Part shown: positions 34,528-46,152 of the stretch, piece by piece | Layout: the number at the start of each line of letters is the position of its first letter | How positions within the stretch are numbered: the stretch's first letter is position 1 | Assembly (NCBI GenBank): GCA_946811185.2 | Contig: OX328097.1 | Location: 32,325,627-32,389,626, forward strand | DNA length: 64,000 nt | Direction of reading: 5' to 3' | Source of the DNA: Hippopus hippopus | Lineage: Eukaryota > Mollusca > Bivalvia > Cardiida > Cardiidae | The notes under the pieces: generated by a model | What the model was told of the DNA's origin: nothing | What the model saw: only the letters and a program-made list of their open reading frames with translations | Database searches by the model: none | Translations under genes and position numbers: made by a program

Positions 34528-34727
34528 GTAGGTACCCAGTATGACAATAATGACATGCACTGTTCAGGTAAATAAAATCAGGGATCGTATATACACATAA
34601 GATCCTTGATAAAATGGACTAATACCGTCTTAACACTTATCCTGCTAAATAATTTAAAAAAACTTTCCAGCCAATAGTAAAACCCTACATGTTGCAATTT
34701 TTCGGCCGAAAAGTATCTCCTTATCAG

Positions 34728-34795
34728 ACAGTGTAGATCTAAGATCAGACGGCACAGAACGTGCAGTCTGATCTTGATCTGCAATGTCCGCAAAG
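34728..34795. repeat. Family B hairpin in intron 1 of the second calpain
   Basis: cagacagtgtagatctaaga, gatcagacggcac, then gtgcagtctgatcttgatct and gcaatgtccg. It starts 200 bp after the exon 1 donor. Confidence 0.85.
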
Positions 34796-35266
34796 GGTCT
34801 TTGAGTCGCACTTAGCAGCCTAAGGGTTAAATATTGTGGCAGATGATTGAAGTAGATCTATGATTGCTTTAAAGTAATTGATTAGATCTAGATCTACTAG
34901 ATCTATTCAAAAGAAATCTTGATGCACTTGCAGAAGACAGCATTGAAAGATTTTTGGCAGTAGGTAATTTTACATGGAAGGATACAATAAAATTTAAATA
35001 AAGATAAGTAAATTTCCATTGTTTCTTCATGCTATGTTCATCTTGAAGTTCAGAAAAAAACCTTTGGAATTTGGGGTAAGTAGGTCAAGATTCATGGTCA
35101 TTTCTATGCCAATTTATTCCAGACTATAAAATAGATGTATATCTGCTTTTGACTTGAAAGGTTTGCTTCAGATAGTCAAGATGAAGTGCAGATTTAGATG
35201 ATTTCTGCTAGATTTGGTATATACTATATAGATCTAGGTCAATAAAATTAAAGTCAAGGTCAAAGT

Positions 35267-35337
35267 GAGGTCATATCACTCACATGTGAGTGTGATTGAG
35301 GTCATATCACTCACATATCAGTGTGAATGAGGTCATA
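35267..35337 (+). repeat. 31-bp tandem repeat in calpain intron 1
   Basis: gaggtcatatcactcacat starts at 35267 and 35298, with a partial third unit at 35329; period 31 bp. Confidence 0.85.
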
Positions 35338-35415
35338 GATCTAGGTCTTTTTTTTAATCTAGGCAGGTAAGGGATGCATTCATTATCAAATCTATGGTAA
35401 TTTAACATTGATCCT

Positions 35416-35592
35416 GTACTGGTCAAACAATCCTATGTTTTACAATCCTGATGAAGATTTCAGTTGTAAATATTTTGTGATAAGCACAAAATGCTCTCTG
35501 GTAAAGCAGCATTTTCACCTGTTGATACAATATTTCTACCTTTTCAAAGACAAATCCTGTCTTTTGCTTTATTTTCTGCAAATGCTTCATGC
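35416..35592 (-). repeat. Decayed family A copy in calpain intron 1
   Basis: caaacaatcctatgttttac, taaagcagcattttcacctg, ttttctgcaaatgcttc; the end repeats are lost. Confidence 0.6.
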
Positions 35593-35715
35593 ATAATTAT
35601 TATTATACTTGTACTTACTTCTTCAGAGGCTGGAGATCAAGATCAGACTGCAAAATATGCAGAATGATCTAGGATCTGCACTTTGGACTTTGAAATATTC
35701 TGGCCTAAGGAAGTC

Positions 35716-35937
35716 TAAACCCTTTACCACACAATCCAGAGTTTTATGGACCTTGAAGGAGAAAGCTTTTCAAAACATTGTGGGAAAAGGAGAAAATGCT
35801 GGTAACCAGCATTATCTCCTTTAGTCACAATGTTTTCTACTCTTTGAAAGACAGAAATCACTATTTGAGCTATTTTGTACTTTGACAATGCTTGAAATTT
35901 GGTCAGCTCCAAATTTTGCTGTTTTGTGAAGAGTTAA
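35716..35937 (-). mobile_element. Family A element, tandem pair, left
   Basis: Core aggagaaaatgctggtaacc; right TTAA 35934-35937. The next copy starts at the following base (TTAATTAA junction). Confidence 0.88.
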
Positions 35938-36166
35938 TTAACCCTTTACCAAACAATCCCTGGTTTTCACGACTCTGGCAAAGAAGGCTTTTGAAAACCT
36001 TGTGGGAAAAGGAGAAAATGCTGGTAACCAGCATTTTCTCCTTTTCCCACAATGTTTTCTACCCTGCTGGAAACAAATTTCAATTTTTGAGTTAAGTTTA
36101 TTGTGTCTTATGCAAGTGCTTTCAATTTGGACAAGTTTAAAATTTTGTCATTTGGTAAAGAGTTAA
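35938..36166 (-). mobile_element. Family A element, tandem pair, right
   Basis: 229 bp, TTAACCCTTTACCA to GAGTTAA, intact core. Confidence 0.92.
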
Positions 36167-36380
36167 TACCTTACAGGACAACTATGGTTTTTGATTTGAC
36201 CAACGTAATCAAATTATTAATACCCTTTGAAGTGTTATGCAAATATTATTTCACATTTTTTCAGTAATTTAAGATTAAGATCACACTTCACACAGTACAC
36301 AAACCACAGTCTGATCTTGGATGTCAACTGCTCAATAAGCAATAAGTTTTCTGACCAAAACCAATTTCTTCTAATGCTTA

Positions 36381-36607
36381 TTAACTCTTTACCAGACGAC
36401 ACAATTTTAGACTGGTTCAAAATGAAAGCCAATGCAGACGAAAAGTTAGATACAGACAAAATAATCGAATGCGTAAAAGAAAGCTTTGGAAAACAATGTG
36501 GGAGAAGGAGAAATGCTGGTTACCTGCATTTTCTTCTTTTCCCACAATGTTTTCCAAGTTTCTTTCTTGGAGTCGTAAAATTCTGGGATTGTTTGGTAAA
36601 GGGCTAA
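36381..36607 (+). mobile_element. Family A element just upstream of calpain exon 2
   Basis: TTAACTCTTTACCAG to GGGCTAA; core aatgctggttacctgcattt. It ends 102 bp before the exon. Confidence 0.88.
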
Positions 36608-36709
36608 GAAGTTACATCTATAAACAAGCTAATGACAGGTCTAAAATTTTGTCATCTGAAAAAGGAGTTAGCAAGATGGTGCTGTAAGCAATGGCCTTTT
36701 CTTTAACAG

Positions 36710-36860
36710 GTTTCATCGAGGTTCTAGCAATTTTGATCAGATCCGAATGGACTGTCTGAGGCGTGGTCAGATGTTTGAGGACCCTGATTTCTCTGCGAAT
36801 GACTCCTCCCTGTATTACAGTAGAAATCCACCCTACAGATTTGAATGGAAGAGACCTGGG
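36710..36860 (+). CDS. Calpain (second gene), exon 2: FEDPDF...FEWKRP segment
   Basis: Flanked by ctttaacag and a gtaaga donor, the exon encodes residues 74-124: FHRGSSNFDQIRMDCLRRGQ, then MFEDPDFSANDSSLYYS and PPYRFEWKRPG. This is the calpain region that precedes the protease core. It aligns with residues 99-140 of the minus-strand calpain exon (DQI/DEI, FEDP, DSS, FEWKRP) and ends at the same splice position, so the two genes are paralogues with a conserved intron. Phases are 2 in and 0 out. Confidence 0.93.
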
Positions 36861-36900
36861 GTAAGACTGTAATATAATACTGATATGTACCAGTAGTATA

Positions 36901-37149
36901 TGTTTGTATGGTGTTTAATTCCATGCTTTTTCCTAGAGTTTCTTTTACCAGTATGGCTCCCAAGTCACTTGCTACTTCCAAATGTACACATCATCAAAAC
37001 AATGATCTGCAGTAAGAGAGAAATAAATCCTGTCACAATGACTATCATCAATCCTCGGAAAGAAATTCAACAAGTTTGGGATTCGCGCCAGCCACATCCC
37101 CTTGGATTCAAGTTCTGTACACTTACTACTTTGCTGCACAGGCTCGGCA
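36901..37149 (-). mobile_element. ttga-tailed SINE at the start of calpain intron 2
   Basis: tgtttgtatggtgtttaatt at the left, aatcctgtcacaatgactat in the body, and a decayed head (ttactactttgctgcacagg). It begins about 40 bp after the exon 2 donor. Confidence 0.75.
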
Positions 37150-37187
37150 AACACCAGGAATTATGTTTTGTATAAAAAAGGCTTAAG

Positions 37188-37753
37188 GCTTAACTAAACA
37201 ATCCCCTGCATGTACAACCCTGAAAAATGGGCCTTTTGAAAACATTGTGGGAAAAGGAAGTTATAGACAACAACTCAGACTGTATTTGATTTTAATTAAA
37301 TAGGTAGAAAATACAGTTGAAAGAGGAGAAAGTGCATCAATGTTTTCTACCCTTTAGAACACAACTCACGTCATTTGAGCCAAATTTAATTTTTCATCTG
37401 CAGCTGCCTTTAATTTGCACCAGTTCAAAATTTTGTGGTTTGGTAAAGTGCAAAGCTGACTGCATGTTTAGTGCTGTCTGATCTTCAACATGATTTAAAC
37501 TGGTGACAAAGGCAATGGATGTGAAAGGTGTTTTAACCCTTTATCCCATGTTTTAACGACTTATAAGAAGAAAAGCTACTGAAAACATTCTGGGTGAAGG
37601 AAAAAATGTTGGTGACGAGCATTTTCTCATTTCCCTCAATGTTTGCTACCTGTTGAAGGACAATTACTGTCATATGAAAAATATTTGAATTGTCAGCTGT
37701 AAATTCTTTCAAAATGGACAAGTCAAAGATTTTGCTGTGTAGTAAAGACTTAA
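37188..37753. repeat. Two decayed family A copies
   Basis: 37188-37450 (minus, with an insertion after gtgggaaaaggaagtt) and 37534-37753 (minus, core aatgttggtgacgagcattt). A family B half-site (ctgactgcatg...gctgtctgatctt) lies between. Confidence 0.7.
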
Positions 37754-37862
37754 CTCTTGGAGCGTCAAACAAACCCAACAGACTTTGTAACTTGTAAGTC
37801 TACAAATTAGAGCCTAATAATTGCCACATTTTGGATGCTTTTGTCTGTGGTATTTCAGTAAA

Positions 37863-37930
37863 GCAGACAGTGTAGATCAAAGATCAGACTGCACAAAATG
37901 TGCAGTCTGATCTTGATCTACACTGGCTGC
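37863..37930. repeat. Family B hairpin, near-perfect copy
   Basis: gcagacagtgtagatcaaag and atcagactgcaca pair with tgtgcagtctgatcttgatc and tacactggctgc. Same size and core as 15047-15114. Confidence 0.88.
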
Positions 37931-38357
37931 AAAGGCAGCTATAGTTGTCATGAAAAGCACTTTAAAGATTAAGGGTTAGGTCCCAACATTTATGTTTAGT
38001 ATCCTAGTATGATATATCAGACACAAGGACTCATCTGCTGGAGGTTTCTTGTTAACTGTTGCTTTGGAAACTGACAGGTAAGGGTTGTGGTAAATGACTC
38101 ATCCTTGTGACATCTTTATCAATTCCAACGGTGACCACAATCACCTAATATGTTCAATTAGTCACCTAGAAAAAGGAAAATAAAGTTAAATTTCAGTTAT
38201 CAGGATACAATATAGGACTTCATGCGAACAATCTTTTTTTTTCATCTTGCACCTTTATTGAAAACATGGTGACAAAGGGGAAAATTGCTGACAGATCAAT
38301 TTCTCTTTTCATCACAATCTGTTCACATACTTATTCAGTAACTCATTACAAATTCAA

Positions 38358-38450
38358 TATGACAAAATTTTAGACTTGTCAATTCAAAGCATTTCCAGAC
38401 AGCAAATTATAGATGGCTTAAATAATGAAACTTGCCTGTGATTGGGTTAG
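38358..38450 (+). repeat. Family A long-arm fragment
   Basis: tatgacaaaattttagactt gtc, aaagcatttccagacagcaa; no core and no right arm. Confidence 0.6.
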
Positions 38451-38581
38451 CCTTCTTCCAAGGGATTTATTAGTATGCCCAGAAAAAATGCACTTTCCTT
38501 TTATTCAAATGTTTCACCTTTCAACCTTTTAAATTGCCTTTGGTATGTTCACAAATAACTTGCAGAGTAAACCATTAGTAT

Positions 38582-38804
38582 TTAACCCTTTACCAAACAA
38601 CAAAATTTTGTACTCAACCAAATTGAATGCATTTGCAGACAACAAATTAAAGGTACCTCAAATGAAGATTTCTGTCTTTGATTGGGTAGAAAACAAGTTG
38701 GGACATTGCTACCAGCATTTTCTCCTTTTTCCCACAATGTTTTCAAAGCCTTAGAACTTCCTCAAAGTCATTTAAAAACTCGGGATTGTGTGGTAAAGCA
38801 TTAA
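38582..38804 (+). mobile_element. Family A element, abutting pair, left
   Basis: TTAACCCTTTACCAAACAAC at the left; left core arm shortened (gggacattgctaccagcatt); shares TTAA 38801-38804. Confidence 0.86.
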
Positions 38805-39037
38805 CTCTATTCCAAACACCAAATTTTTAGACTTGTCCAAATTGAAAGGCTTTAAGCATTTCTTGACGACATATCAAATTTAGCTGAAATGATGGTAATT
38901 ACCTGTGAAAGTGTAGAAACCCTTGTGGGGAAAAAAGAAAATACTCGTTTCCAGCATTTTCTCCTTTTCCAACAAGGTTTTCAAAAGGCTTTTTCCTCAG
39001 GGTCGTTAAAACTCAGGATAGTGTGATAAATAGTTAA
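38801..39037 (+). mobile_element. Family A element, abutting pair, right
   Basis: TTAACTCTATTCC to TAGTTAA; core aaatactcgtttccagcatt. Confidence 0.85.
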
Positions 39038-39359
39038 TGTTTCATGTTGGTCACTTTTGAGTATTTAAGCTCTTTTAAATCCTAGCTTGGAAGCAAATAT
39101 TTATTCATTTGTCCAGTGGCGAGCTCATAAATTGATGTATGTATTCAACAGAATGTTTGAAAGATAAAATATTTAGACATTTTCAGTGAGGGATAAAATA
39201 TTTAGACAATTTCAGGTTTGAACTGAACTTCACAGATAAAATTTACTAGAACATCTTCCACAATATCAGACAGATCCAAGATCAGACAATATATTGCTGT
39301 GTTGTCTGATCTCTATTGAAATTTTACTCCATCAACTTAAGCAACTGAATTAGTACTTT

Positions 39360-39590
39360 GGCCCTTTACATGCAATCCCATGTTGTCAAAACCCTGAGGA
39401 CAGAGGCTCTCCAAAACAGTGTGAAAAGTAAAATATGCTGCTGATCAGCATTTTCTCCTTTTCCCGCAATGTTTTTTGCCCTATCAAACTTACAATTTAA
39501 GCCATGTTTGATTTGTTGCCTGCAAATGCATGCTTTTTAATAGGTTGGGCTTAAAACTTTAAAATTGTTATCTGGTGAAGAGTAATGTGC
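39360..39590 (-). mobile_element. Family A element, decayed
   Basis: ccctttacatgcaatcccat, core atgctgctgatcagcatttt, right end ggtgaagagtaat. Confidence 0.75.
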
Positions 39591-39883
39591 TCTAAGGGTC
39601 TATTGTGCATGGATTTTCTCTAAAGATAAAATTGGGGTCAATACTGTGGAAAAATGGACAACTTGTTACAAGACCGTAGTAAATGTCACAATACCACAGG
39701 TACACTTAGTTGATATTGGTCTTTTGTCAACCCAAATACCTTTATGCTATTATACCTTGCAAGTAGCTTATAAATGACTGATTGTTATTTTTTATCTCGC
39801 ATTCCAATCATTGATTGCATACTGTGAGTAAATGGTTTTGTATGATTGGAATAAAACTGATGAACAAAATTGTTGATTGGGAT

Positions 39884-40108
39884 TATTCTTTATCAAACCA
39901 CAACATTTTAGACTCATTCAAATCCTGAGCATTTGCAGTCAATATAGATATGGTTTAGATTGCTGGATTTGCCTTTGGAAGGGTAGGAAACATAGTGGGA
40001 AATAGAGAAAATGCTGGTAACCAGCATTTTCTCATTTTCCCACTATGTTTTCAAAAACTTTGTTCTTCAGGGTTAATAAAAACGCTGGATTGTTTGACAA
40101 AGGATTAA
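39884..40108 (+). mobile_element. Family A element with compensated arms
   Basis: catagtggg (39991) faces cccactatg (40039): the usual catTGTggg/cccACAatg has changed in both arms. Right TTAA 40105-40108 is shared. Confidence 0.88.
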
Positions 40109-40276
40109 CTCTTTACCAAACAATCTTGAGTTTTAATGACCCCAAAGAAGAAGACTTTTGAAAACATTGTGAAAATTGAAGAAAACGCTGGTTACCAGCA
40201 TTTTCTCCTCTTCTCACAATGCTTTCTAAAGGCTTTTCCTTATGGTTGTTAAAACATGTGATTGTGTGGTAAAGGA
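40105..40276. mobile_element. Family A element with two short arms (whole-length palindrome)
   Basis: Both sides of the core gctggttaccagc carry the short arm (ttttaatgaccccaaagaag... and ...ccttatggttgttaaaac), so the whole 172 bp folds back. The long arm is absent. Confidence 0.85.
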
Positions 40277-40448
40277 TTCATAGTAAATCGTTGCAACATT
40301 AAACAGCTCAGGTTTTTGTTAGAATATTGCTACATGTTAAGTAAAATACTGAACAGTCCTAGGGTCCTGCATGGCTCATTTGTGAAGGTGTAAAAATGAG
40401 CAACAGTAGGAGGCCTAGGGTCCAACCTTCAACAAAGGCACTTTGATT

Positions 40449-42130
40449 TTTAGCTCACCTGAGCACGAAGTGCTAAGGTGAGGTATTGTGATTGGTCGTT
40501 GTCCGGCGTCCATCTGTCTGTCTGTCCACAATTCCTGTAAACATCTTCTCCTCCTAAACCGGTGGGCGAATCATGTTGAAACTTGGCAGGCATGTTCCTT
40601 GGGTGAAGCTCTACCCAAGTTGTTAAAAGAATTGAATTAACTGATTAACTCTGGTTGCCTTGGCAACAAAAATGGGGACATTTACAACATTTTTAAAAAT
40701 CTTCTTGTTTGAAACTAGAAAGCCCAGAGCTTTGATATTTGGTATGTAGTATTTTCTAGTAGTCCTCTACAAGTTTGTTCAAATGATGCCCCTGGGGTCA
40801 AAATTGGCCCTGCCCCAGGTGTCACAAATTTTGGCGAAATCGTATATAGAGCAAACTTTGAAAATCTTCTTGTCTGAAACTAAAAGGCCTTGAGTTTTGA
40901 TAATTTGTATGGATCATCTTCTGGTGAACCTCTGCAAAGTTCGTTCAAATGATGCCCCTGGGGTCAAAATTGGCCCTGCCCCGGGGGTCACAAAGTAGGA
41001 CATAAAGGTATATAGGGTGAACTTTTGTTTTGAGTCTTATCTTGAAAACTATACAGAGTTTTTACATCGAACTTGTAACATCTATCAACCACCATTAGGA
41101 AATGCAGGACAACAAGTTTCATCCAGATTGTCCATGCAACACCACAGTTATATGCCCTTGTTTTTTAAATGCCGTGTCATGGAGAGAGGGGACTTGATGT
41201 ATATTTTCATTATGTTTCAATATCTCTCTAACTACAGGACAAAATGTCATGAAACTTCATCTTTATATTGTTTATCACAAGCCACAGACAATAGTTATTA
41301 AAAATGTTTTTATTGCATGAAATACCATGTCATGAAAAAAGGGGGCTAAATGTATAATTTCATTATGGACCAATGACCGTCTGTTCATCCGTCTTTCCGG
41401 ACAGATATCTTCTAAAATTGTTGACAAAAACTAATAGAAATTCATACCGGTGTTCCTTATGATGTCCGCCGATATTTATTAAATTTTTTTTGCTTTTTTG
41501 ATTAAAAATACGGTGTCATAGAAAAATGGGGCTTCATGTATATTTCTATTAAGGATCAGTATCTCTTTAACTCAAAATCCTTGACGAAAATTTATGAAAC
41601 TTCATATGTGTGTTCCTTATGATAGTCCATTAATATCATTACTTTAGCTTTTTTGATTAAATGTTGTGTCATGGAAAAAGGGGGCTTAGCGTATATTTTC
41701 AGTATGGACCCATATCTCTTTAACTACAGGACAAAATGTTATGAAACTTCATCTTTGTGTTGTTTATCACAAGCCACAGACAATGGATATTTATTTTTAT
41801 TTCATGAAATGCCATGTCATGAAAAAAGGGGGCTAAGTGTATAATTTCATCATGGACCAGTGATCGTCTGTTTGTCCGTCTTTCCAGACAGATATCTTCT
41901 AAAATCCTTTATACAAACTAATTGAAATTCATACAGGCATTCCTTATGATGTCTGCCGATATTTAGTTTTTTTGCTTTTCTGATGTAATACGGTGACATA
42001 GAAGAAGGGGGCTTCATGTATATTTCCATTATGGATCAATATCTTGTTAACTCAAAATCCTAGATGAAAATTTATGAAACTTCATATGTGTGTTCCTTAT
42101 GATAGTCTGCCAATATCATTATATTAGCTT
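40449..42130. mobile_element. Bivalve 'ctcacctgagcac' hairpin element, copy 1, with two internal tandem arrays
   Basis: Starts with ttttagctcacctgagcacg and the short hairpin cgaagtgct. It then holds a two-copy 166-bp repeat (gatgcccctggggtcaaaat at 40785 and 40951), followed from about 41160 by degenerate ~160-bp units (tgtcatgaaaaaagggggct type) that themselves repeat every ~490 bp. A second element begins where this one stops. The family type (Helitron-like or foldback) cannot be decided. Confidence 0.65.
41160..42125. repeat. Higher-order tandem repeat (~490 bp, made of ~160-bp subunits)
   Basis: acaggacaaaatgt recurs at about 41234 and 41726, and ttccttatgatgtc(c/t)gccg at about 41453 and 41940, i.e. 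at 487-492 bp, while related subunits recur every ~150-180 bp. This is a two-level periodicity. Confidence 0.7.
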
Positions 42131-43710
42131 TTTAGCTCACCTGAGCACGAAGTGCTCAAGGTGAGCTTTTGTGATTGTGCTGTGTCCATCGTGTGTGGTG
42201 CGTCGTGTGTCGTACATCGTCATCTTTTACCTTGTGTATGCTCTAGAGGCCACATTTTTCGGTCCGATACTCATGAAACTTGGTCAGAATGTTTGTCTTG
42301 GTGATATCTCGGATGCCTTTGAAAATGGGTAAGGTCGGGTCAAAAACTAGGTCACTAGGTCAAATCTGAAAAAAAACCTTGTGTACACTCTAGAGCCTAC
42401 ATTTTCAGTCCAAAACTCTGGAAAGTTGGTCAGAATGTTTGTCTTGATGATATCTCAGGTAAGTCTGAAAATGGGTCAGGTCGGGTCAAAAACTAGGTCA
42501 CGGTCAAATCTTAAAAAAACCTTGTGTACGCTCTAGAGGCAACATTTTCAGTCCAAAACTCATGAAAGTTGGTCAGAATGATTGTCTTGATGATATCTCG
42601 GACCAGTTTGAAAATGGGTCATGTATGGTCAAAAACTAGGTCAAAACTAAGAAAAATCTTGTGTATGCTCTAGAGACTACATTTTCAGTCCAAAACTCTT
42701 GAAATTTGGTCAGAATGTTTGTCTTGATGATATCTTGGACAAATTAAAAAATGGGTCAGGTTGGGTCAAAAACTAGGTCACTAGGTCAAATCTTAGAAAA
42801 ACCTTATGTATGCTCTAGAGGCCTCATTTTCAGTTCAAAACTCTTGAAAGTTGGTCAGAATGTTTGGTTCTTGATGATTTCTCAGACGAGTTTGAAAGTG
42901 GGGCATGTCTGGTCAAAAACTAGGTCACTAGCTCATACTTAGAAAAAACCTTGTGTACGCTCTAGAGGCCACATTTTAAGTTCAATACTCATGAAACTTA
43001 GTCAGACTATTTGTCTTGATGATTTCTTGGATGAATTTGAAAACAGGTCATGTCAGGTCAAAAGCTAGGTCAGAAGGTCAAATCTTAGAAAAACCTTGTG
43101 TATGCTCTAGAGACTACATTTTCAGTCTGATACTCATGAAACGTGGTCAGAATGTTTTCCTTCATGATATCTCAGACCAGTTTGAAAATGGGTCACATGG
43201 GGTCAAAAACAAGGTCATCAGATCAAATCTTTAAAATCACTTGTGTAGCTTTAGAGTCAATATTTTTTCTCCAATACTTATGAAAATTAGTCAGAATGTT
43301 TTTCTTGATAATCAATATGATGAAATTGAAAATGGGTAACATTGGGTAAAAAACTAGGTCGCCATGTTAAATGTTTGAAAAACCTTGTGTACACTCTAGG
43401 GGCCACATTTTCTGTCCAATACTTATGATAGGTGGTCAGAATCTGTGTTTTGATAATATTTACAGTGGGAAAATGGGCTATGTTTGGCTAAAAAGTAGGT
43501 CACTGAGGGAAATTCTAGAAAATGCTTGTGTACAACCTAGAGAGCCAAATTTTCACAACCTAGAGGCCATTATTATGAAAGCTTGGTAGAATGTTTGTCA
43601 TAATATCTGAAAAAAGATTGAAAATGGGTCATGTTTGGCCAAAAGACTCAGGTGAGCAACTTCAGGGCCATCATGGCCCTCTTGTTTAATAGTAGTGTCC
43701 ATGGGCAAGT
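42131..43710. mobile_element. Bivalve 'ctcacctgagcac' hairpin element, copy 2
   Basis: Begins ttagctcacctgagcacgaa with hairpin gtgctcaaggtgagctttt. About nine degenerate ~150-bp units follow (cttgtgtacgctctagaggc, ttggtcagaatgtttgtctt, aaaaactaggtcactaggtc). It closes with gactcaggtgagcaac and gggccatcatggccctcttg, the complement of its opening ctcacctgag motif. Confidence 0.7.
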
Positions 43711-43759
43711 CATTATGATGGCCCTCTTGTTTAATAGTAGTGTCCATGGGCAAGTCATT
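43673..43759. repeat. 45-bp-offset direct duplication at the element's right end
   Basis: The 42-bp stretch starting atggccctcttgtttaatag occurs twice (43673-43714 and 43718-43759) with a 3-bp spacer. It spans the right border of the preceding element, so the end itself has been duplicated. Confidence 0.9.
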
Positions 43760-44115
43760 TCAGAGCCCTTGCATAGTTCTGATGAAATCCAGGGCACACT
43801 GTTTGCAAGCTATTGCTTTGATATGACTAAAATGATGCTCAGCCAATCAATCATTTAATCATCTATTATTCAATCAATCAATCATATGAAAAGTCCTATG
43901 TACAAGGCTACAATATTTCAAAATTCAGGAAGTCACAAAATAGCTACGCTCTTAAACTGCCTGATGGTTTTTATTTAAAAACGCCCATATTCTTCAAACC
44001 ACAGACTGTCTCACTGTTGGGTCTCACACCATGATTACAGTCCTTGTCGTGATAGGACAGAAACAGAATTGTCACCCATAACTCTTTACCCAAAAAATCT
44101 TGCCCTTATCTGTAT

Positions 44116-44344
44116 TTAACCCTTTACCACACAATGCCGACTTTTAACAACCCTGGGAAAGAAGCCTTCTGAACACGTTGTGGGAAAAGGAGAAAATGCT
44201 GGTAACCAGCATTTTCTCCTTTTCCCACAATATTTTCTACCTTATCAAAGAAAAATTGCATCATTTTAGATACATTGGAATTGTCTTCTCCAAATGCTTC
44301 CAGTTTGGACAAGACTAAAATTTTGTTGTCTGGTAAAGGGTTAA
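44116..44344 (-). mobile_element. Family A element, full length
   Basis: 229 bp, TTAACCCTTTACCACACAA to GGGTTAA, intact core. Confidence 0.93.
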
Positions 44345-44376
44345 AGCATCTGCAGACAACAAAGCAAAATGTTGCT

Positions 44377-44720
44377 CAACCCTTTACCATACAACACAAT
44401 TTTGGACTTGTCCAAATTTCAAAGCATTGACAGTTGGCAAATTAAATATGGCTCAGATGTTTGAATTTGTGAGTAAAAAGGCAGAAAACCTTGTTGGAAA
44501 AAGAGAAATTTTATGCTGATACCAGCATTTTCTCCTTTTTCCACAAAGTTTCCCAAAGTCTATTTGAGTTTTGTTAAAACTCAGGATTCACAGTGTGGTA
44601 AAGGGTTGAATTATGGGATTTGTCTTTAAAAAGGGTAGAAAAAATTGAGGCAAAAGGAGAAAATGCTGGTTACCAGCATCTGGACCTTTCTGACTACATG
44701 TACATGTATATTCCCAAAAG
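44377..44720 (+). repeat. Family A element and adjoining fragment
   Basis: 44377-44609 is a near full-length decayed copy (core ttatgctgataccagcattt). 44610-44720 starts again at the arm and core (aggagaaaatgctggttacc) and is truncated. Confidence 0.78.
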
Positions 44721-45119
44721 ATTTCTTTCTAATGCGATAGCACTAAAATGTAAGGACAGGTATGGGCCTGTGTATTTGGCATTATAAACAATGGCTGACC
44801 CAGTGAGATCTGGTTCAAACTTAGCTTGAAGATGACTTAAGCCTGATAATGACTTACTAGGAGATTTGAACTTTGAACCTTAGACTGATATGGCTTTGTA
44901 GGAGGTTTTAATTCCGGTCTGTTTGCTAAATTTGTCAGAAAATCTGTGCAATAACATCACTGTCATCAGTGGTACCTGATGATGATTGAGTGGTTACTCT
45001 TGTGTTGGAATTGTACTTCAGATACACAGATCTGGTGGTATACATGACAGTGTTGCTTTTGCTCCAAACTGAACCCCTCCCAAAACATGAAAAAATTCAA
45101 GCATCTAATGACAACTAAT

Positions 45120-45394
45120 TTCAAGTTGGTAAAAATCTGTTGAAGTTCTCTCAATGTGACATAGAAAATATTGTTGGTAAAGGAGAAATTGCCTTTTACA
45201 GGCATTTTATGCTTTTCAAAAGGTATCCTCTGTACAGATTTCAAAATGTACCGTGTATTTCTTTTCAAGGGGTATACTTAACCCATCACTAAACAGTGAC
45301 GAGTCTTAATTAATCTAAGGAGGAGGGCTTTTCAAAACTATGTGGGAAAAGTAGTAAATGATGGTGACCTACATTTTGTCCTTTTTCTACCCTC
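45120..45394. repeat. Decayed family A pieces
   Basis: 45120-45260 (plus; aggagaaattgccttttaca) and 45279-45394 (minus; TTAACCCATCACTAAACAGT, truncated after the core). Confidence 0.65.
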
Positions 45395-45822
45395 CTAACC
45401 CATTACCAAACAGTCCTGAGTTTTAAAGATCTCAAAGAAAAGGACTTTTGAATACATTGTTGGAAAAGGAGAAAATGCTGGTAAACAATGTTTTCTACCT
45501 CTTTTAACCCTTTACCACACAATCCCAGGTTTTAACGACCCTGAGAAAGAAAGCTTTATAAAACATTGTGGGAAAAGAGAAAATGCTGGTAACCAGCATT
45601 TTCTCCATTTCCCACAATGTTTTGTACTCTTCCCAAATTAAATTTCAATTCTTGAGTCACATTTATTTTGTCGTCTGCTTTCTGCTTTCAATTCTGACAA
45701 GTCTAAAACTTTGTTGTTTGGTAAAGAGTTAAGGCGGATCTTATAATTTGTACAACATTTGTGATCTGCAAATGCTTCCAAGTTGGACGAGTCAAAACTT
45801 TTCTTGTTGGGTAAAGAGTTAA
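45395..45822 (-). mobile_element. Family A element interrupted by another family A element
   Basis: Outer pieces 45395-45507 and 45733-45822 (gtgatctgcaaatgcttcca to GAGTTAA) form one copy around the insert at 45504-45732. Confidence 0.88.
45504..45732 (-). mobile_element. Nested family A element (229 bp)
   Basis: TTAACCCTTTACCACACAA to GGTAAAGAGTTAA, with its own intact core gctggtaaccagc, inside the copy at 45395-45822. Confidence 0.92.
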
Positions 45823-46152
45823 AGACACATCCCAAGTGTGCAGTCTGATCTCTCTATCTTCATTTCCTTCTTTGCCTAAACCTTCTTGAGAAGAAGGAAC
45901 CATGAAATTGCAAAATTTTAGCTCTTATACTGGAATGGAATTGTTTGCTAGGGTTCATCTGGCACTGTAAAGGTGAAAAAGGGTTAGTGTTACACTGCAC
46001 TATAGATTTGTTTAACTGCCCAATTATATTTTCTTATTTCTTTGAGGCTTTTGACCACATTGCTTGAACTTTATTAATTATGCATAAAAATGTCAACTTG
46101 AAAGGTTTCCATTTTTCCCAGGGGTGTTTGTTGGTTGAAATTCCATGCATAC

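Noticed and set aside
40449..43710. CRISPR-like regular spacing
   Set aside because: Units are 150-166 bp and diverge along their whole length with no constant-repeat/variable-spacer pattern, in a eukaryotic context.
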